Positions 21,839 through 33,825 of a stretch of 64,000 nucleotides of DNA are shown piece by piece. Source of the DNA: Physella acuta (lineage: Eukaryota > Mollusca > Gastropoda > Physidae); assembly GCF_028476545.1 (NCBI RefSeq), contig NW_026731830.1, positions 113,501 through 177,500 of the forward strand, in the 5' to 3' direction. The notes beneath the pieces were generated by a model, which was not told the DNA's origin, searched no databases, and was given only the letters and a program-made list of their open reading frames with translations. Each line of letters starts with the position of its first letter. The stretch's first letter is position 1. A program made the position numbers and the translations under genes.

Positions 21839-23600
21839 TTCCCACCCCCACCCCGGTAAAAGCTCTAAAGTGTTCACTTTTAATACTTACGATGTAAATC
21901 TATGGTAGGTTGTTAATACAGCTTGATGTAGCCTTGTTTTCTCGATAGATTGCATGTTTACGTCATGGTGTCACACAACCCCTACATTGGGATCGTCACT
22001 ATGTACTTACAATACTTTTTAACTATAATTATCCATCTATTAAACTGGAAAAAAAATATGCATTCTATATAAAGTGTTGAAAATCTATTCTCGCAAAGAT
22101 ATGAAGACACAATAGGAACTAAAACACGAAAGTCAATCAATTTCACGTTTGGGTATAAATGGTGCGTACTACACCAAAAATGTGAACAGTTTTTCATATG
22201 ACGCGGAGTCATTCCGGAGTCATTCCGCAAATTTAAGAATTCATCTTGTAATTCATCGGGAACGTTGGCAACATAAAGGGACGCAGAGAATGGGTTACGT
22301 GTCAGTGTTGTTTCCCCTTCTTTCAGCTCAGACAAAGTAACGCCGCGGTTCGTTTTCTCCTGTTTAATTTATTTATTTATCTCAAAATCAGATTCATCTA
22401 CCACACAGCAGAGTTTCTCAAACATGGCAATAATTCCAAGATTAATTTTTCTTCCCCAATTTAGCAGTTCTGATATAAATATCCCTAGATTATCATGAAA
22501 ATAAATAATATTCTATCATTTTTTATGTTGATTTTCGAATAGATCTGCTAGGTATGTTACTCTTTCCAACCACACCATGTCGTTAAAGTATATCAAAAGG
22601 TCTTGTTTCCCTTGATATTTCAAGAATAAACTGATTTCATCTTTCAATTAAAAAAACACAGCGTACTGCAGTGACTTGGTACAGTTCTTTAAACAGACAA
22701 GTGTTTAGGGAGGGCTTCAGATTTAATATAATGTACGACTTTTATTAGCAATGGAGTCGGAAGAGTCTTGCTGGCGAGGGCATACCGGTGAATCATGCAG
22801 TGGATTCTCCTTGGCTGGGAGCTAAATCTTTTACTGTTTTCTGTAAGCCCGATTTTGACCCGAACATAGAGTGCACATCATTCATACAAACCCCACAGCC
22901 GTTTTCCATATTAATCACCCAGTTTCAAAATAACGTATGTATTTGCTCCATAATATCTTCAAAAAATAGCAACTCTTCTTTCGTATCATCGGAATAAATA
23001 TGTTTCAAAAAGCTTAATTTCATTCTAAATTTGTTTTTTAACATCTACGGAAATGTCTGCCATAAGCCGTTGAATAGTATTATTAGACAGAGCTATTTTT
23101 TTGTATCTTTACTGCGTTGGAATGCCCAAGAAATAAATTCACCATCTTCCAAGTGAATGGTTTGATGAGATTGTGTTGTTTTTGCCTGGCAATTTCTAAT
23201 GCGACTTCATTTTACGCTTGCACTAATGCTGTGTTTCCTTTAAAAAAATTCGTGTTAGATTAAGTCTCTGGTGTTTGCAACTAGCTTCATGGCGACGAAG
23301 GAACTCCATATCTTTTTTGGTGTTTTCCGAATGACTCGTCTCAAAACGAAGTTAAAGTTTTAAAGGTTTCATAGACTCATGACTGAGTAAAACTTTGCAC
23401 AGTAGGCATTGTTTTTCTCTATTTCATTTTCTGTCATTTTAGGAAAGCTGAGTTTCAGATAGTCTTCTAAATATATACTATTTTTTTTTAATTGCTAGGG
23501 TTTGGTCTACCAGTTCGCGAAACGCCCCTCCCTCCCCCATTAAAAAAAGGGATCTTTGCGTGAGTGATCGCGAACCCCAGTTGTTTTGGAACCCATGTGA
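21839..23600 (-). pseudogene. hAT transposon remnant, ZBED5-like transposase (module E copy 2)
   Basis: Most complete copy. Minus-strand frames, from right to left: a BED-type zinc finger near 23,440-23,300 (CLLCKVLLSHESMKP then HFETSHSE), EFLRRHEASCKHQRLN, NTIQRLMTDISVDVK near 23,060, the HRYALASKTLP segment near 22,790, LIYFNDMVWLERVTYLADLF near 22,590, and ELKEGETTLTRNPFSASLYV with LCENRFSTLY at 21,982-22,335. Terminus at about 23,560-23,600 (gaaccccag, ggaacccatg). Usual hAT transposase length is about 600 residues; this copy has multiple breaks. Confidence 0.75.
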
Positions 23601-24218
23601 TAAATGATTTGATTATTTAAACCAGATTATAAACAAACATATAGGTTTTAACAAAAGTGGTAATTCTTGTATGAATGAATATTATATTACAAAATTTTTA
23701 ATTTTTGAAAAAAAAAGCTATTTATTTAACGTGTCTCTAATATAAACTAGAATTTAAAGTAAACTACATTTTAAAAATATTTTAAAAATAAGTTTAATTT
23801 GTTTACTATTTCTACATATTATATGAAATTGTATAATATTTTTGTTCATATTATATTTAAATACTAAATTTTTAAGAGTGTTTTTGTTAAAATATAGTTT
23901 TTTTTATTTATCTCCCTTGAAAACCTATTTCATTTGTAACATTAACATGGGAGTTAATTAAGAGTAACATAAGTTTGGTAATTTATAAAACAGCAACACA
24001 GGGTCGATTTCATAATGGACATTTAATACACTTACTAACTAAGGCCCAGTGGTGGAACTACAATAAATCTGGAACCCTAAAACCATTTTAAAACTCTGGA
24101 AAACACATTTAAATTATTATAAAGGAGCCTAAAAAGCTACTTGAATAATTCCAATCGTATATTTCTCGTTTAAAGAAATAAAGTTATTAAAATTGGTTAT
24201 TTACTAATCTAATACTAG

Positions 24219-24255
<37 letters not shown>

Positions 24256-24573
24256 GAAAAATATTTTATTTTTTACTCAATGTTTTAAGTGTTATAATGA
24301 ATATGTCGTTAGTAAATATAGTCGGGGTGGGGGGGGGGGGGGGGGGCGGGGTGGCGATCGTGGAGTTTGTTCGATTCGGGTTTTGTTGTACATGTCGAAA
24401 CTGTAAGTGTATTGTCCGTCGGTTTTTCGTTGATTTTCCAGCGTGGTAACATCAAAGTCAGTTGAGCTAAAAAAAAAAAAAAGAAAAACACGTGTAAGCC
24501 CTTCCGTAATTGCGTAATAGAATGGACTTTTTGCTAATCAACTGCCTAATTACGTGGCCCCGAAGGTCCGGTA
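23601..24573. repeat. Module F, copy 2
   Basis: Counterpart of 9,860-10,620 with hairpin (tctccc near 23,911; gggagttaatta near 23,949), a TA run at 24,220-24,250, a G run at 24,328-24,346 and an A run near 24,470. Confidence 0.6.
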
Positions 24574-24830
24574 ATGGGACGGAGTGGTCTAGCGGTAGAG
24601 AGCTGGACTGCTAACCCGTAAGTCTCGAGTTCGAATCCGGGTTCAAGTAGTAGACCGTCCCTGAGTCCACCCAACTCTGATGGGTACCTAACTCATGTTA
24701 GGGAAAGTAAAGGCGGCTGGTCATAGTGCTGACCACACTATCTCTTCATATGCCGAGGTCACAGAAACAAGTGAACTCTACTTCACTTGCCCCATAGACC
24801 GTCAGGTTTGAAAGGGAAACTTTAAAAAAA
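24574..24830 (+). mobile_element. tRNA-derived SINE, full length
   Basis: The head (about 24,575-24,645) has an A-box-like tggtctagcggtagag and a B box gagttcgaatcc, with anticodon-loop sequence ctgctaac (GCT, serine-like). The body holds gtaaaggcggctgg, catatgccgaggtcacag and ccccatagaccgtcag, and it ends in a short A run. Flanks aaggtccggta (24,563-24,573) and aaggttcggta (24,831-24,841) are a target duplication with one change. RNA polymerase III promoter boxes and LINE-dependent mobility are known for such elements; resemblance to gastropod SINEs is from memory. Confidence 0.8.
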
Positions 24831-24841
24831 AAGGTTCGGTA

Positions 24842-25454
24842 GAAGTATATTATAAATATCGTCTTACATCGTTATGTGGTAGAAGGGATTTGGACGGTAA
24901 TCCTTAGAGACGTCTAAGGTATTCATAGTTCCTGAAGAGGTTCGGCTATTAGTTTACTTAAGGCTGCAAGTGATAAACATTGATGGCGTTTCACAAAACT
25001 TTCGACGGAGCATCTTGATATAATAATTAAGTTATAAATCAAATAAAAAAAATAAAATTATTCCAACAGTAGTTGCAGTTATTATCAAAATATTGATGGT
25101 GAACATTTTTTCGAAAATAAAAGATATTTACCTAACGTGTCAGCTAATACACAGCAAAAAAGGAAACATTTTTTTATATTTTATGCACACATTTAATTAG
25201 TTTATATTATATAAATATCATATACAGTTTACTTACGATTTTGTTAATATTAGATTTTTTTGTGTTTTAAAATAATTGAATTTCTAGTTAACTCCCTTGA
25301 AAATATGTTTGATAAAATAACATAAACATGGGAGTTAATTAAGTAAAATGGAAGTTAGGTAATTTATAAAACAAATACCCGGTCTATTTCATACTATACA
25401 CTATATACTAAGGCCAATGAGTGGAACTCCAATGAAATTAGAACCCTCAAAAAA
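24842..25454. repeat. Module F2 with hairpin
   Basis: Matches 40,340-41,000 and, in reverse complement, 28,918-29,530. Hairpin halves at about 25,289 (ttaactccc) and 25,330 (gggagttaa). Confidence 0.55.
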
Positions 25455-25541
25455 TCTACATATATAATTCTCTTCTGGGAGACGCTAGAAAACAAGCTGT
25501 AAACGCGTTCCCTACCATCCCCACCCCTAAATGGTCTTAGT
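25455..25541 (+). mobile_element. Helitron-like 5' end fragment
   Basis: Begins tctacatatataattctctt and continues as the family's 5' region; cut off at the inverted-repeat boundary. Confidence 0.55.
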
Positions 25542-26833
25542 AACAAATAATATTCGGTTTAAAATAAATGTATTCATAAACTGCCCTGCGCATAATTTGG
25601 ATAGCGTGATATTCTATAACAGGTGTGGCTGGATTAATTGTGGCATTAGTTTGTGTTACATTCAAACTTTTACAGTTCGAACATTAATAAGGTACATATT
25701 CACTGACCATTCAAATAGCATCCAATATATAGCTGTAGTTTCATGGTTAAATCTGGTTAAATCTGGTTCATGTACATGTTATATTTCTTGTTTAAGTGTA
25801 AGTCGGCACACAATTTTGTCATTAGCTAGATCGAATTCAGGTTGTTATACTTTCGTGACAGAAACCCGTTCTATATTTTTGATTTAAATGTAGTTTAATT
25901 ATAGTTATGAAGTTTCAGAAAGTATTACAGTAAACAAGGCTACCGTGTGGATTTATTTGAATTAACTTTTGTTAAGGTTGCTTCCCTTTATTTACTATTC
26001 AGATACATGTTACGTATGTTATTCGCAAACTAATGGCATGTCTATTTTTATGTGTCTTCTTTGTAAAATTTAAAACACGTTAAGTTTTCTTTTTAATTAA
26101 ATACAACACACTATTTCACAGAGCGTACTATAATTAACTGGTGGTCCTAAATAGTCGTCTTGTGATATTAGTTATTGTTTTAATGGAAATATGTTCTCGT
26201 GTACAGAAGATTACTAGTACTAATATTACATTAGTAAATAAATATGTTTTGATAATTGTATTTCTACGAACAAGATGTATACGTTTTCATTTATTATTTA
26301 AGTAGCTTTATGCGCCGATTAATAATAATTTAAATGTGTTTTCTAGAGTTTTATAATAGTTTTAGGGGTTATAAAATCATTGTAGCTCCGCAAATGGTCA
26401 TATGTTAGTAAGTGAATTCAAGGTATAGTATACAAATGGCCGCTGTTTTATAAATTACGATTTAAATTACACTTAATAAACTCCCATGCTGATGTTACCG
26501 AATCAAAATATGTCAAAGGGAGTTAACTAAAACAAAAACATTTTAAGACAAATAAAGTCAAAGCATTCAATTTGAAATCTAACATTAAGAAACATATATA
26601 CATAGTTTATATAATATTAAGTTTATACAATAAATACATTATGTTTGTACATGAAATATAAAAAAAAATATTTACTATTTTGAGGCAGTGTATTTGTACA
26701 GCACGTTAAATAAATACCTTTTATTGTCGTATAATAAAAATCATGTTCAATTAATTATTACCCGCTAGCATGTTTATATTCGTTCGTTAATTTTTAAATA
26801 TTTGTAATGCATTATTAACCTAATAACCAATTA
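25542..26833 (-). repeat. Modules G and F in reverse orientation (inverted-repeat spacer)
   Basis: The reverse complement matches 54,700-55,750 (for example acttttacagttcgaac near 25,668, tttcacagagcgtactataa near 26,113, and the hairpin at 26,479-26,528). It is the first part of the spacer between the 3-kb arms. Frame 25,531-25,887 is not a recognised protein. Confidence 0.6.
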
Positions 26834-27702
26834 CAGAGGACGGCAAGCGCATGCGGCTCTTCTGATGTCAAGATACGACTCTTCAGCTCGGTAAATAAAT
26901 ATTAATATTTTTAATTTTTTTTTAACCATGAAAATATTAGTCCGCAACACTCAGTAATGAACGGTATAATACTACATATAAACAATAAACACTCGCTATT
27001 CTATTAGAATATTACGTTACTTTATTGTTCAATATATTTCCTTGTTTTCTAAAACTGAGGTATTTAAATGTAAAGAATGCCTGTGCTTGGATCACATTTA
27101 TCGGGGCACGGGTTTACATAAACTACGGCCCAAAACGCCATTTGGCGTGTTGCATGAAAGCCTTGAGTGTAAGTTAATCACTCATCGCCTAAGTGTCGAT
27201 GGAGAAAAGTGGCGCTCTCGTGAACCTGATTACACTATCTCAGGGGCGCCACGTTCAGCCCCTAGCTCGGTTTAATCATCGAATGTTGTGTGGCGCGTTA
27301 TCAATATAGTAGGATTCTCCTTAAAACTAACGTAGACGCGTAGTGCTCGCGGGATAGCAATGGGCGCCTAATTTCACCCTGCGGACACGCAGGATGACGC
27401 GCCTGATTCGATTTGGTGAGCGACTATAGCAACTCATTGTATCGTAAATGAAGGTAGGCGCCATGGTGCTCACGGGTAAGCCCAGGGCGCCCAATCGCCG
27501 AATAGCGCGTATGATTCGATTAAGTTAACGGTTATTGTTGCCCCTCGTGTCTCTAGTGTATAGCCTTTTTTTTTTTAAACAAACGTAGTCGCCTTATCAA
27601 ATATCATATTGAAATAAAAATTATAGTGGCTCTTTAAAAGCTGGGAATTTTTGTAAATTGTAACTTTTGACTCTTCTGTCTCTAAATGTACCCGACCCCT
27701 AG
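26834..27702. mobile_element. hAT MITE with a GC-rich insert
   Basis: The left end cagaggacggcaagcgcatg and following gatgtcaagatacgactc resemble the CAGGGGTCGGCAAC family; the right part (tagtggctctttaaaagctg near 27,628, to gtacccgaccccta at 27,689) is its usual right end. The interior is replaced by sequence not seen in other copies, including the GC-rich island. No clear 8-bp duplication at these ends. Confidence 0.5.
27065..27560. other. GC-rich, CpG-dense island of unknown origin
   Basis: About 500 bp of markedly higher G+C and CpG content than its surroundings. Two diverged ~122-bp units are visible, starting near 27,330 and 27,452 (gtgctcgcggg / gtgctcacggg, gggcgcc in both, tgattcgatt in both). 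A perfect 6-bp stem with tetraloop (cctgcg gaca cgcagg) lies at 27,378-27,393. A 77-codon frame at 27,042-27,275 starting MFSKTEVFKCKECLCLDH has no recognisable family. It could be captured host, foreign or satellite DNA. Confidence 0.55.
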
Positions 27703-28013
27703 TTTAGTTCCTTTTGTGTCTTCTACACAACTTTGCGAGAGTAGATTTTCAACACTTCTCCAATTAAAAAATAAATAAATAATAAGAATGACATGAACTC
27801 AACCGTGAATGTTGAAGCTAGGGAATAGCATGCACTTTCACCCATCGACTATAAAGAGTTATCAAGAATGTTTAAAATTGAAAGTCTACTAGAAAATCGT
27901 ATTTTAATGCTTATAAATTTCCTAATTTCGACTTTTTATTTATATCGGTGTCGCTTTTCAATTGCTTGTTATAAAAGGGGGTCGCCACTCAAAAAAGTTT
28001 GCGAACCACTGAT
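27703..28013 (+). pseudogene. hAT transposase C-terminal fragment with 3' terminus
   Basis: Plus-strand frame near 27,722-27,770 reads LCESRFSTLLQLKNK, the classic hAT C-terminal signature (LCExxFS), then NSTVNVEARE. The interval ends at gtttgcgaaccactg (about 27,999-28,013) after gggggtcgcc, the complement of the cagtggttc hAT terminus seen at 63,470. Confidence 0.65.
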
Positions 28014-28310
28014 GTAGATAGTTACACAATCAACTATATCGCACCAGTTTTCTGTCTTTTACACGATTATTATTGTAAAGATATAACCTGATCATTTTTG
28101 TGTAGGTGTGGAGGGGGGGGGGGAGAAAGAGTGTTTATATCTTTACCTGAAACATACTTTCTAAATATATTATAATGTCTACAACTACATACTGTTGAGT
28201 ACCAAACACCTGTTTTACCAATTTAGTAGCCAACATATAGGCCCTCTTTAAATCATGCTTTATAGGCCCTTTAACAAAAACATAAAGGCGTTTTCTAGAA
28301 TTATATAATA
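28014..28310. other. Unassigned sequence with G run, joined to an F2-like edge
   Basis: G run at 28,113-28,122. The last 45 bases, in reverse complement, match 41,030-41,075 (ttctagaaaacgcctttaatg-like). No coding signal recognised. Confidence 0.35.
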
Positions 28311-28917
28311 CGAGCCGGCCCCGGTATAACATACGCCGCTATTTAGTTGTTGTTTTTTTCTACTTTTCACTAATTCATAATACGAGCCGGCCCGCGGCAT
28401 AACATACGCCGCTATTTAGTTGTTTCTAATTTTCAATAATTCATAATTTGTGAATTCGACAGTACCAACGCTGACACTGAAAATATTTCTTTAAAACACT
28501 ATAAGTAGCTCGTTAAGGACCATAACCTCCCCCCTTCCTTCCCCCCCCCCCCCCCTCCCCCCCCCTACGTTTAAAATCGTTGGCTCTGCTTGTAAACATT
28601 TAGAGTGAACACAGCTCACTAAAACCATGTAGGGGTGGGGAGGTAGGGAGAGCGTTTGCAGCTTGTTTTCTAACGGCTCGAAGAAGAGAAATATATATAT
28701 AGATGTGAATTCGACAGTACCAACGCTGACACTGAAAATATTTAAAATCGTGTCAAACTAAATTATCTGCCCCTAATAGCCGTCTCTAAACCCGACTCCA
28801 CGAAGGTAAACATAGCGTGAACCACAGCTCACTAAGACCATTTAGGGGTGGGGATGGTAGGGAACGCGTTTACAGCTTGTTTTCTAGCGTCTCCCAGAAG
28901 AGAATTATATATGTAGA
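28311..28917 (-). mobile_element. Tandem cluster of three Helitron-like fragments
   Basis: The 3' end motif (cgagccgg, ccggtataac, tacgccgctatttag) starts at 28,311 and again at 28,383. The second copy runs to a 5' end at about 28,704, where a third copy begins internally (gtgaattcgacagtaccaac) and ends at 28,917. C runs at 28,540-28,564. The right arm of the inverted repeat begins inside the third copy. Confidence 0.6.
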
Positions 28918-29537
28918 TTTTTTGAGGGTTCTAATTTCATTGGAGTTCCACTCATTGGCCTTAGTATATAGTGTATAGTATGAAATCGACCGTGTATTTG
29001 TTTTATAAATTACCTAACTTCCATTTTAATTAACTCCCATGTTTATGTTACTTTATCAAACATATTTTCAAGGGAGTTAACTAGAAATTCAATTATTTTA
29101 AAACACAAAAAAATCTAATATTAACAAAATCGTAAGTAAACTGTACATGATATTTATATAATATAAACTAATTAAATGTGTGCATAAAATATAAAAAAAT
29201 GTTTCCTTTTTTGCTGTGTATTAGCTGACACGTTAGGTAAATATGTTTTATTTTCGAAAAAAATGTTCCCCATCAATATTTTGATAATAACTGCAACTAC
29301 TGTTAGAATACTTTTATTTTTTTATTTGACTTATAACTTAATTATTATATAAAGATGCTCCGTCGAAAGTTTTGTGAAACGCCATCAATGTTTATCACTT
29401 GCAGCCTTAAGTAAACTAATAGCCGAACCTCTTCAGGAACTATGAATACCTTAGACGTCTCTAAGGATTACTGTCCAAATCCCTTCTACCACATAACGAT
29501 GTAAGACGATATTTATAATATACTTCTACCGAACCTT

Positions 29538-29794
29538 TTTTTTTAAAGTTTCCCTTTCAAACCTGACGGTCTATGGGGCAAGTGAAGTAGAGTTCACTTG
29601 TTTCTGTGACCTCGGCATATGAAGAGATAGTGTGGTCAGCACTATGCCCAGCCGCCTTTACTTTCCCTAACATGAGTTAGGTACCCATCAGAGTTGGGTG
29701 GACTCAGGGACGACCTACTACTTGAACCCGGATTCGAACTCGAGACTTACGGGTTAGCAGTCCAGCTCTCTACCGCTAGACCACTCCGTCCCAT
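29538..29794 (-). mobile_element. tRNA-derived SINE (right-arm copy)
   Basis: Reverse complement of the 24,574-24,830 element at the same place in the arm. Target duplication taccgaacctt at 29,527-29,537 and 29,795-29,805 is perfect here. Its presence in both arms shows that it inserted before the inverted duplication. Confidence 0.8.
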
Positions 29795-30026
29795 TACCGA
29801 ACCTTCGGGGCCACGTAATTAGGCAGTTGATTAGCAAAAAGTCCATTATATTACGCAATTACGGAAGGGCTTACACGTGTTTTTTCTTTTTTTTTTTTTT
29901 AGCTCAACTGACTTTGATGTTACCACGCTGGAAAATCAACGAAAAACCGACGGACAATACACTTACAGTTTCGACATGTACAACAAAACCCGAATCGAAC
30001 AAACTCCACGATCGCCACCCCGCCCC

Positions 30027-30061
<35 letters not shown>

Positions 30062-30770
30062 ACCCCGACTATATTTACTAACGGCATATTCATTATAACA
30101 CTTAAAACATTGAGTAAAAAATAAAATATTTTTCTTTTAATATATATATATAACTAGTATTAGATTAGTAAATAACCAATTTTAATAACTTTATTTCTTT
30201 AAACGAGAAATATACGATTGGAATTATTCAAGTAGCTTTTTAGGCTCCTTTATAATAATTTAAATGTGTTTTCCAGAGTTTTAAAATGGTTTTAGGGTTC
30301 CAGATTTATTGTAGTTCCACCACTGGGCCTTAGTTAGTAAGTGTATTAAATGTCCATTATGAAATCGACCCTGTGTTGCTGTTTTATAAATTACCAAACT
30401 TATGTTACACTTAATTAACTCCCATGTTAATGTTACAAATGAAATAGGTTTTCAAGGGAGATAAATTTTAAAAAAAAACTATATTTTAACAAAAGCACTC
30501 TTAAAAATTTAGTATTTAAATATAATATGAACAAAAATATTATACAATTTCATATAATATGTAGAAATAGTAAACAAATTAAACTGATTTTAAAAATATT
30601 TTTAAAATATAGTTTACTTTAAATTCTAGTTTATATTAGAGACACGTTAAATAAATAGCTTTTTTTTTTTTCAAAAATATAAAATTTTGTAATATTATAT
30701 TCATTACTACAAGAATTATCACTTGTGTTTAAAACCTATATGTTTGTTTATAATCTTGTTTAAATAATCA

Positions 30771-32076
30771 CAATCATAGCTGATGAAAATAAACTATTGT
30801 CTGAATACGGTTATACAAGTTCGGTGGCTAGAGCTCAGTCGCCTGCTACTATCGGTTTGATTTTTAGGACAGAAGATAGTGAATGGGAACAGTTGGGACA
30901 TTCATCCCTTGTCTAGCCCACCTGAACTGCCCGATGTCATGAAACCACAGGATGCAAACCAGGCTCACCAACCTGAATCTCACACTGTGTAAAGCAACTA
31001 GCCCAGAGAAACTTAGAGGGAAAATAACGGCAATAAAGCAAATACAAACACTTAGATATACCTTGGCTTTTTAAAAATTTTATGAAACTTATTGGCTTTG
31101 AGCAACACATTATAAAGTAAGCTCATATTTAGGAATATATATAAAAAATGTTTATAAATTAGAGTAGATATGTAAAAGCCGTACTAGTTTTATTACTATA
31201 AGCAGTTATTGTATTTGATGTTACACGTTTTTTTTTGTATGAGCGTTTAAATTAAGAGTGCAAGAATCACTTTAGCTACTTGTGTTTCAATTTTTGTGTG
31301 AATAATTATTTTTTTTCCACTTAATGGGTGTAATTGTTTTTCTTGAGGTTTTATATTGATTCTAATTATACAAAGTGTTAATTGAGAAATATGTTCTTCA
31401 AAACATTATGAAACCTTGGTCATAATTATACATTTGATTTGGTAAAGCACCAAAACTATTGTGAAATTTGTATTTATAGAATATGAAAAGTGTTTTTATA
31501 CAAGTGAATATTGTATCCTTCTGTAGTCTGGTCATGTTTCTATGTGTGTTTAAGAGTGCAAGCCTTTTTTAAGTGACAGCAAGTGATCAGGCATTTCTTT
31601 GGTGTTTTCTTTAAATCTTTATATCACTAGTGCAGTTTTTTTTTACTCTATACAATTAACCCTATTAATTTTGTTTACTAGATATTTAAAAAAAAACAAT
31701 GGGCACTTTTTGAAGGCTTATATATAATTCTAGCACTTTACTAGTCTTAATGGTTTTCCTTAAATGTATTTCTTACCCGATTGTATAGAAATATTTATTA
31801 TAAACGAGCTGGGGAGTGTGTCAGTAAATTGGCCATGTGGTATTGTTCACTTGGAGTTTATACAAATGCACCGTCTGGTACCAGTGTTGTTTCAATTTGT
31901 AAAACAGATGGTTAATCTGCTCACTATGTATACACAATGACGCAACAGCCTCACGTCAGAAACACTGTCGACATGTAACCTTAAGGACTTCTCATAGATT
32001 TGACCTACTAAGCTTTTGAATGTTTTCTGTTTTGTAATGTTGACCAAAAACAAATTAAATCTTAATTTCTACCACT

Positions 32077-32114
<38 letters not shown>
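30771..32114 (+). pseudogene. ELOB: Elongin B processed pseudogene (5'-truncated, poly(A)-tailed)
   Basis: Elongin B is the ubiquitin-like ~118-residue partner of Elongin C in transcription elongation and VHL-type E3 ligases. From 30,773 the plus strand reads IIADENKLLSEYGYTSS, then ARAQSPATIGLIFRTED; after one frameshift near 30,880-30,905 it continues IHPLSSPPELPDVMKPQD and ends SHTV with TAA at 30,990-30,992. These match the C-terminal half of the family (TSxxARxQxPATxGLxFR and SSPPELPDVMKPQD). About 1.08 kb of 3' UTR follows, with ATTAAA at 32,054-32,059 and a 37-base A tail from 32,078. Perfect 11-bp duplication ttaaataatca at 30,760-30,770 and 32,115-32,125. The left arm has the empty site. 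A LINE-mediated retrocopy. Confidence 0.92.
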
Positions 32115-32116
<2 letters not shown>

Positions 32117-32125
32117 AAATAATCA

Positions 32126-33255
32126 AATCATTTATCACATGGGTTCCAAAACAACTGGGGTTCGCGATCACTCACGCAAAGATCCCTTATTTTAATGGGG
32201 GAGGGAGGGGGCGTTTCGCGAACTGGTAGACTAAACCCTAGCAATTAAAAAAAAAATAATATATATTTAGAAGACTATCTGAAATTCAGCTTTCCTAACA
32301 TGACAGAAAATGAAATAGAGAAAAACAATGCCTACTGTGCAAAGTTTTACTCAGTCATGAGTCTATGAAACCTTTAAAACTTTAACTTCGTTTTGAGACG
32401 AGTCATTCGGAAAACACCAAAAAAGATATGGAGTTCCTTCGTCGCCATGAAGCTAGTTGCAAACACCAGAGACTTAATCTAACACGAATTTTTTTAAAGG
32501 AAACACAGCATTAGTGCAAGCGTAAAATGAAGTCGCATTAGAAATTGCCAGGCAAAAACAACACAATCTCATTAAACCATTCACTTGGAAGATGGTGAAT
32601 TTATTTCTTGGGCATTCCGGCGCAGTAAAGATACAAAAAATAGCTCTGTCTAATAATACTATTCAACGGCTTATGACAGACATTTCCGTAGATGTTAAAA
32701 AACAAATTTAGAATGAAATTAAGCTTTTTGAAACATATTTATTCTGATGATACAAAAGAAGAGTTGCTATTTTGTGAAGATATTATGGAGCAAATGCATA
32801 CGTTATTTTGAAACTGGGTGATTAATATGTAAAACGGCTGTGGGGTTTGTATGAATGTTGTGCACTCTATGTTCGAGTCAAAATCGGGCTTACAGAAAAC
32901 AGTAAAAGATTTAGCTCCAAGCCAAGGAGAATCCACTGCATGATTCACCGGTATGTCCTCGCCAGCAAGACTCTTCCGACTCACTTGCTAATAAAAGTCG
33001 TACATTATATTAAATCTGGAGCCCTCCCTAAACACTTGTCTGTTTAAAGAACTGTACCAAGTCACTGCAGTACTCTTTGTTTTTTTAATTGAAAGATGGA
33101 ATCAGTTTATTCTTGAAATATCAAGGGAAACAAGACCTTTTGATATACTTTAACGACATGGTGTGGTTGGAAAGAGTAACATACCTAGCAGATCTATTCG
33201 AAAATCAACATAAAAAATGATCGAATATTATTTATTTTCATGATAATCTAGGGAT
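32126..33255 (+). pseudogene. hAT transposase remnant (right-arm copy)
   Basis: Plus-strand counterpart of 22,481-23,600. Frames show the BED finger (CLLCKVLLSHESMKP) near 32,325-32,370, ENTKKDMEFLRRHEASCK, SNNTIQRLMTDISVDVKKQ near 32,655, IHRYVLASKTLPTHLLIKVV at 32,940-33,000, and DNLGI at the arm end. Several frameshifts. Confidence 0.75.
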
Positions 33256-33640
<385 letters not shown>

Positions 33641-33825
33641 TTCAGTATCCGTAATCGGTATTGTTGAACAACATTTTCTAAAGCAACTATTACTGCTGTT
33701 GATTATAAATAAATAAATAAAGCTAAATCTAGATATATTGAATAGATCGAAATCAATACTCAATTCAATAGCAAACGTTTACTAAAGCGAAGATTATAAG
33801 ATTAGGCTAAATGTATACACTAGGA
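33641..33825. other. Upstream flank of the UBE2D pseudogene
   Basis: AT-rich; may be 5' UTR of the retrocopy or target DNA. No other feature. Confidence 0.3.

Larger units (their letters stand above)
22481..25541 (+). repeat. Left arm of a ~3.06-kb inverted repeat
   Basis: The reverse complement of this interval is found at 28,831-33,255. Boundaries are sharp: similarity stops at 22,481 (atccctagat, against the UBE2D start at 33,256) and after 25,541 (atggtcttagt, then different sequence). Small samples compared by eye show one or two differences per 50 bases or fewer. The arm contains hAT sequence, module F, a SINE, F2 sequence and a Helitron 5' piece. Confidence 0.85.
28831..33255 (-). repeat. 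Right arm of the inverted repeat
   Basis: Reverse complement of 22,481-25,541. Total 4,425 bp; removing the Elongin B retrocopy and one duplicated target leaves about 3,070 bp against 3,061 bp in the left arm. Contains reverse-strand hairpins at about 29,032-29,081 and 30,417-30,464, and a C run at 30,010-30,062 that is much longer than its partner. Confidence 0.85.

Noticed and set aside
24574-24650. A functional tRNA-Ser gene
   Set aside because: It has A and B boxes but is the head of a SINE with body, tail and target duplication.
25531-25887. A 118-codon open frame
   Set aside because: It spans the inverted-repeat boundary and reversed module G; not conserved in other copies and matches no known family.
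29827-30098. Proline-rich open frames
   Set aside because: Produced by the C run at 30,010-30,062 within module F; the same holds for frames over G/C runs at 3,953-4,177, 36.0-36.3 and 36.9-37.3 kb.
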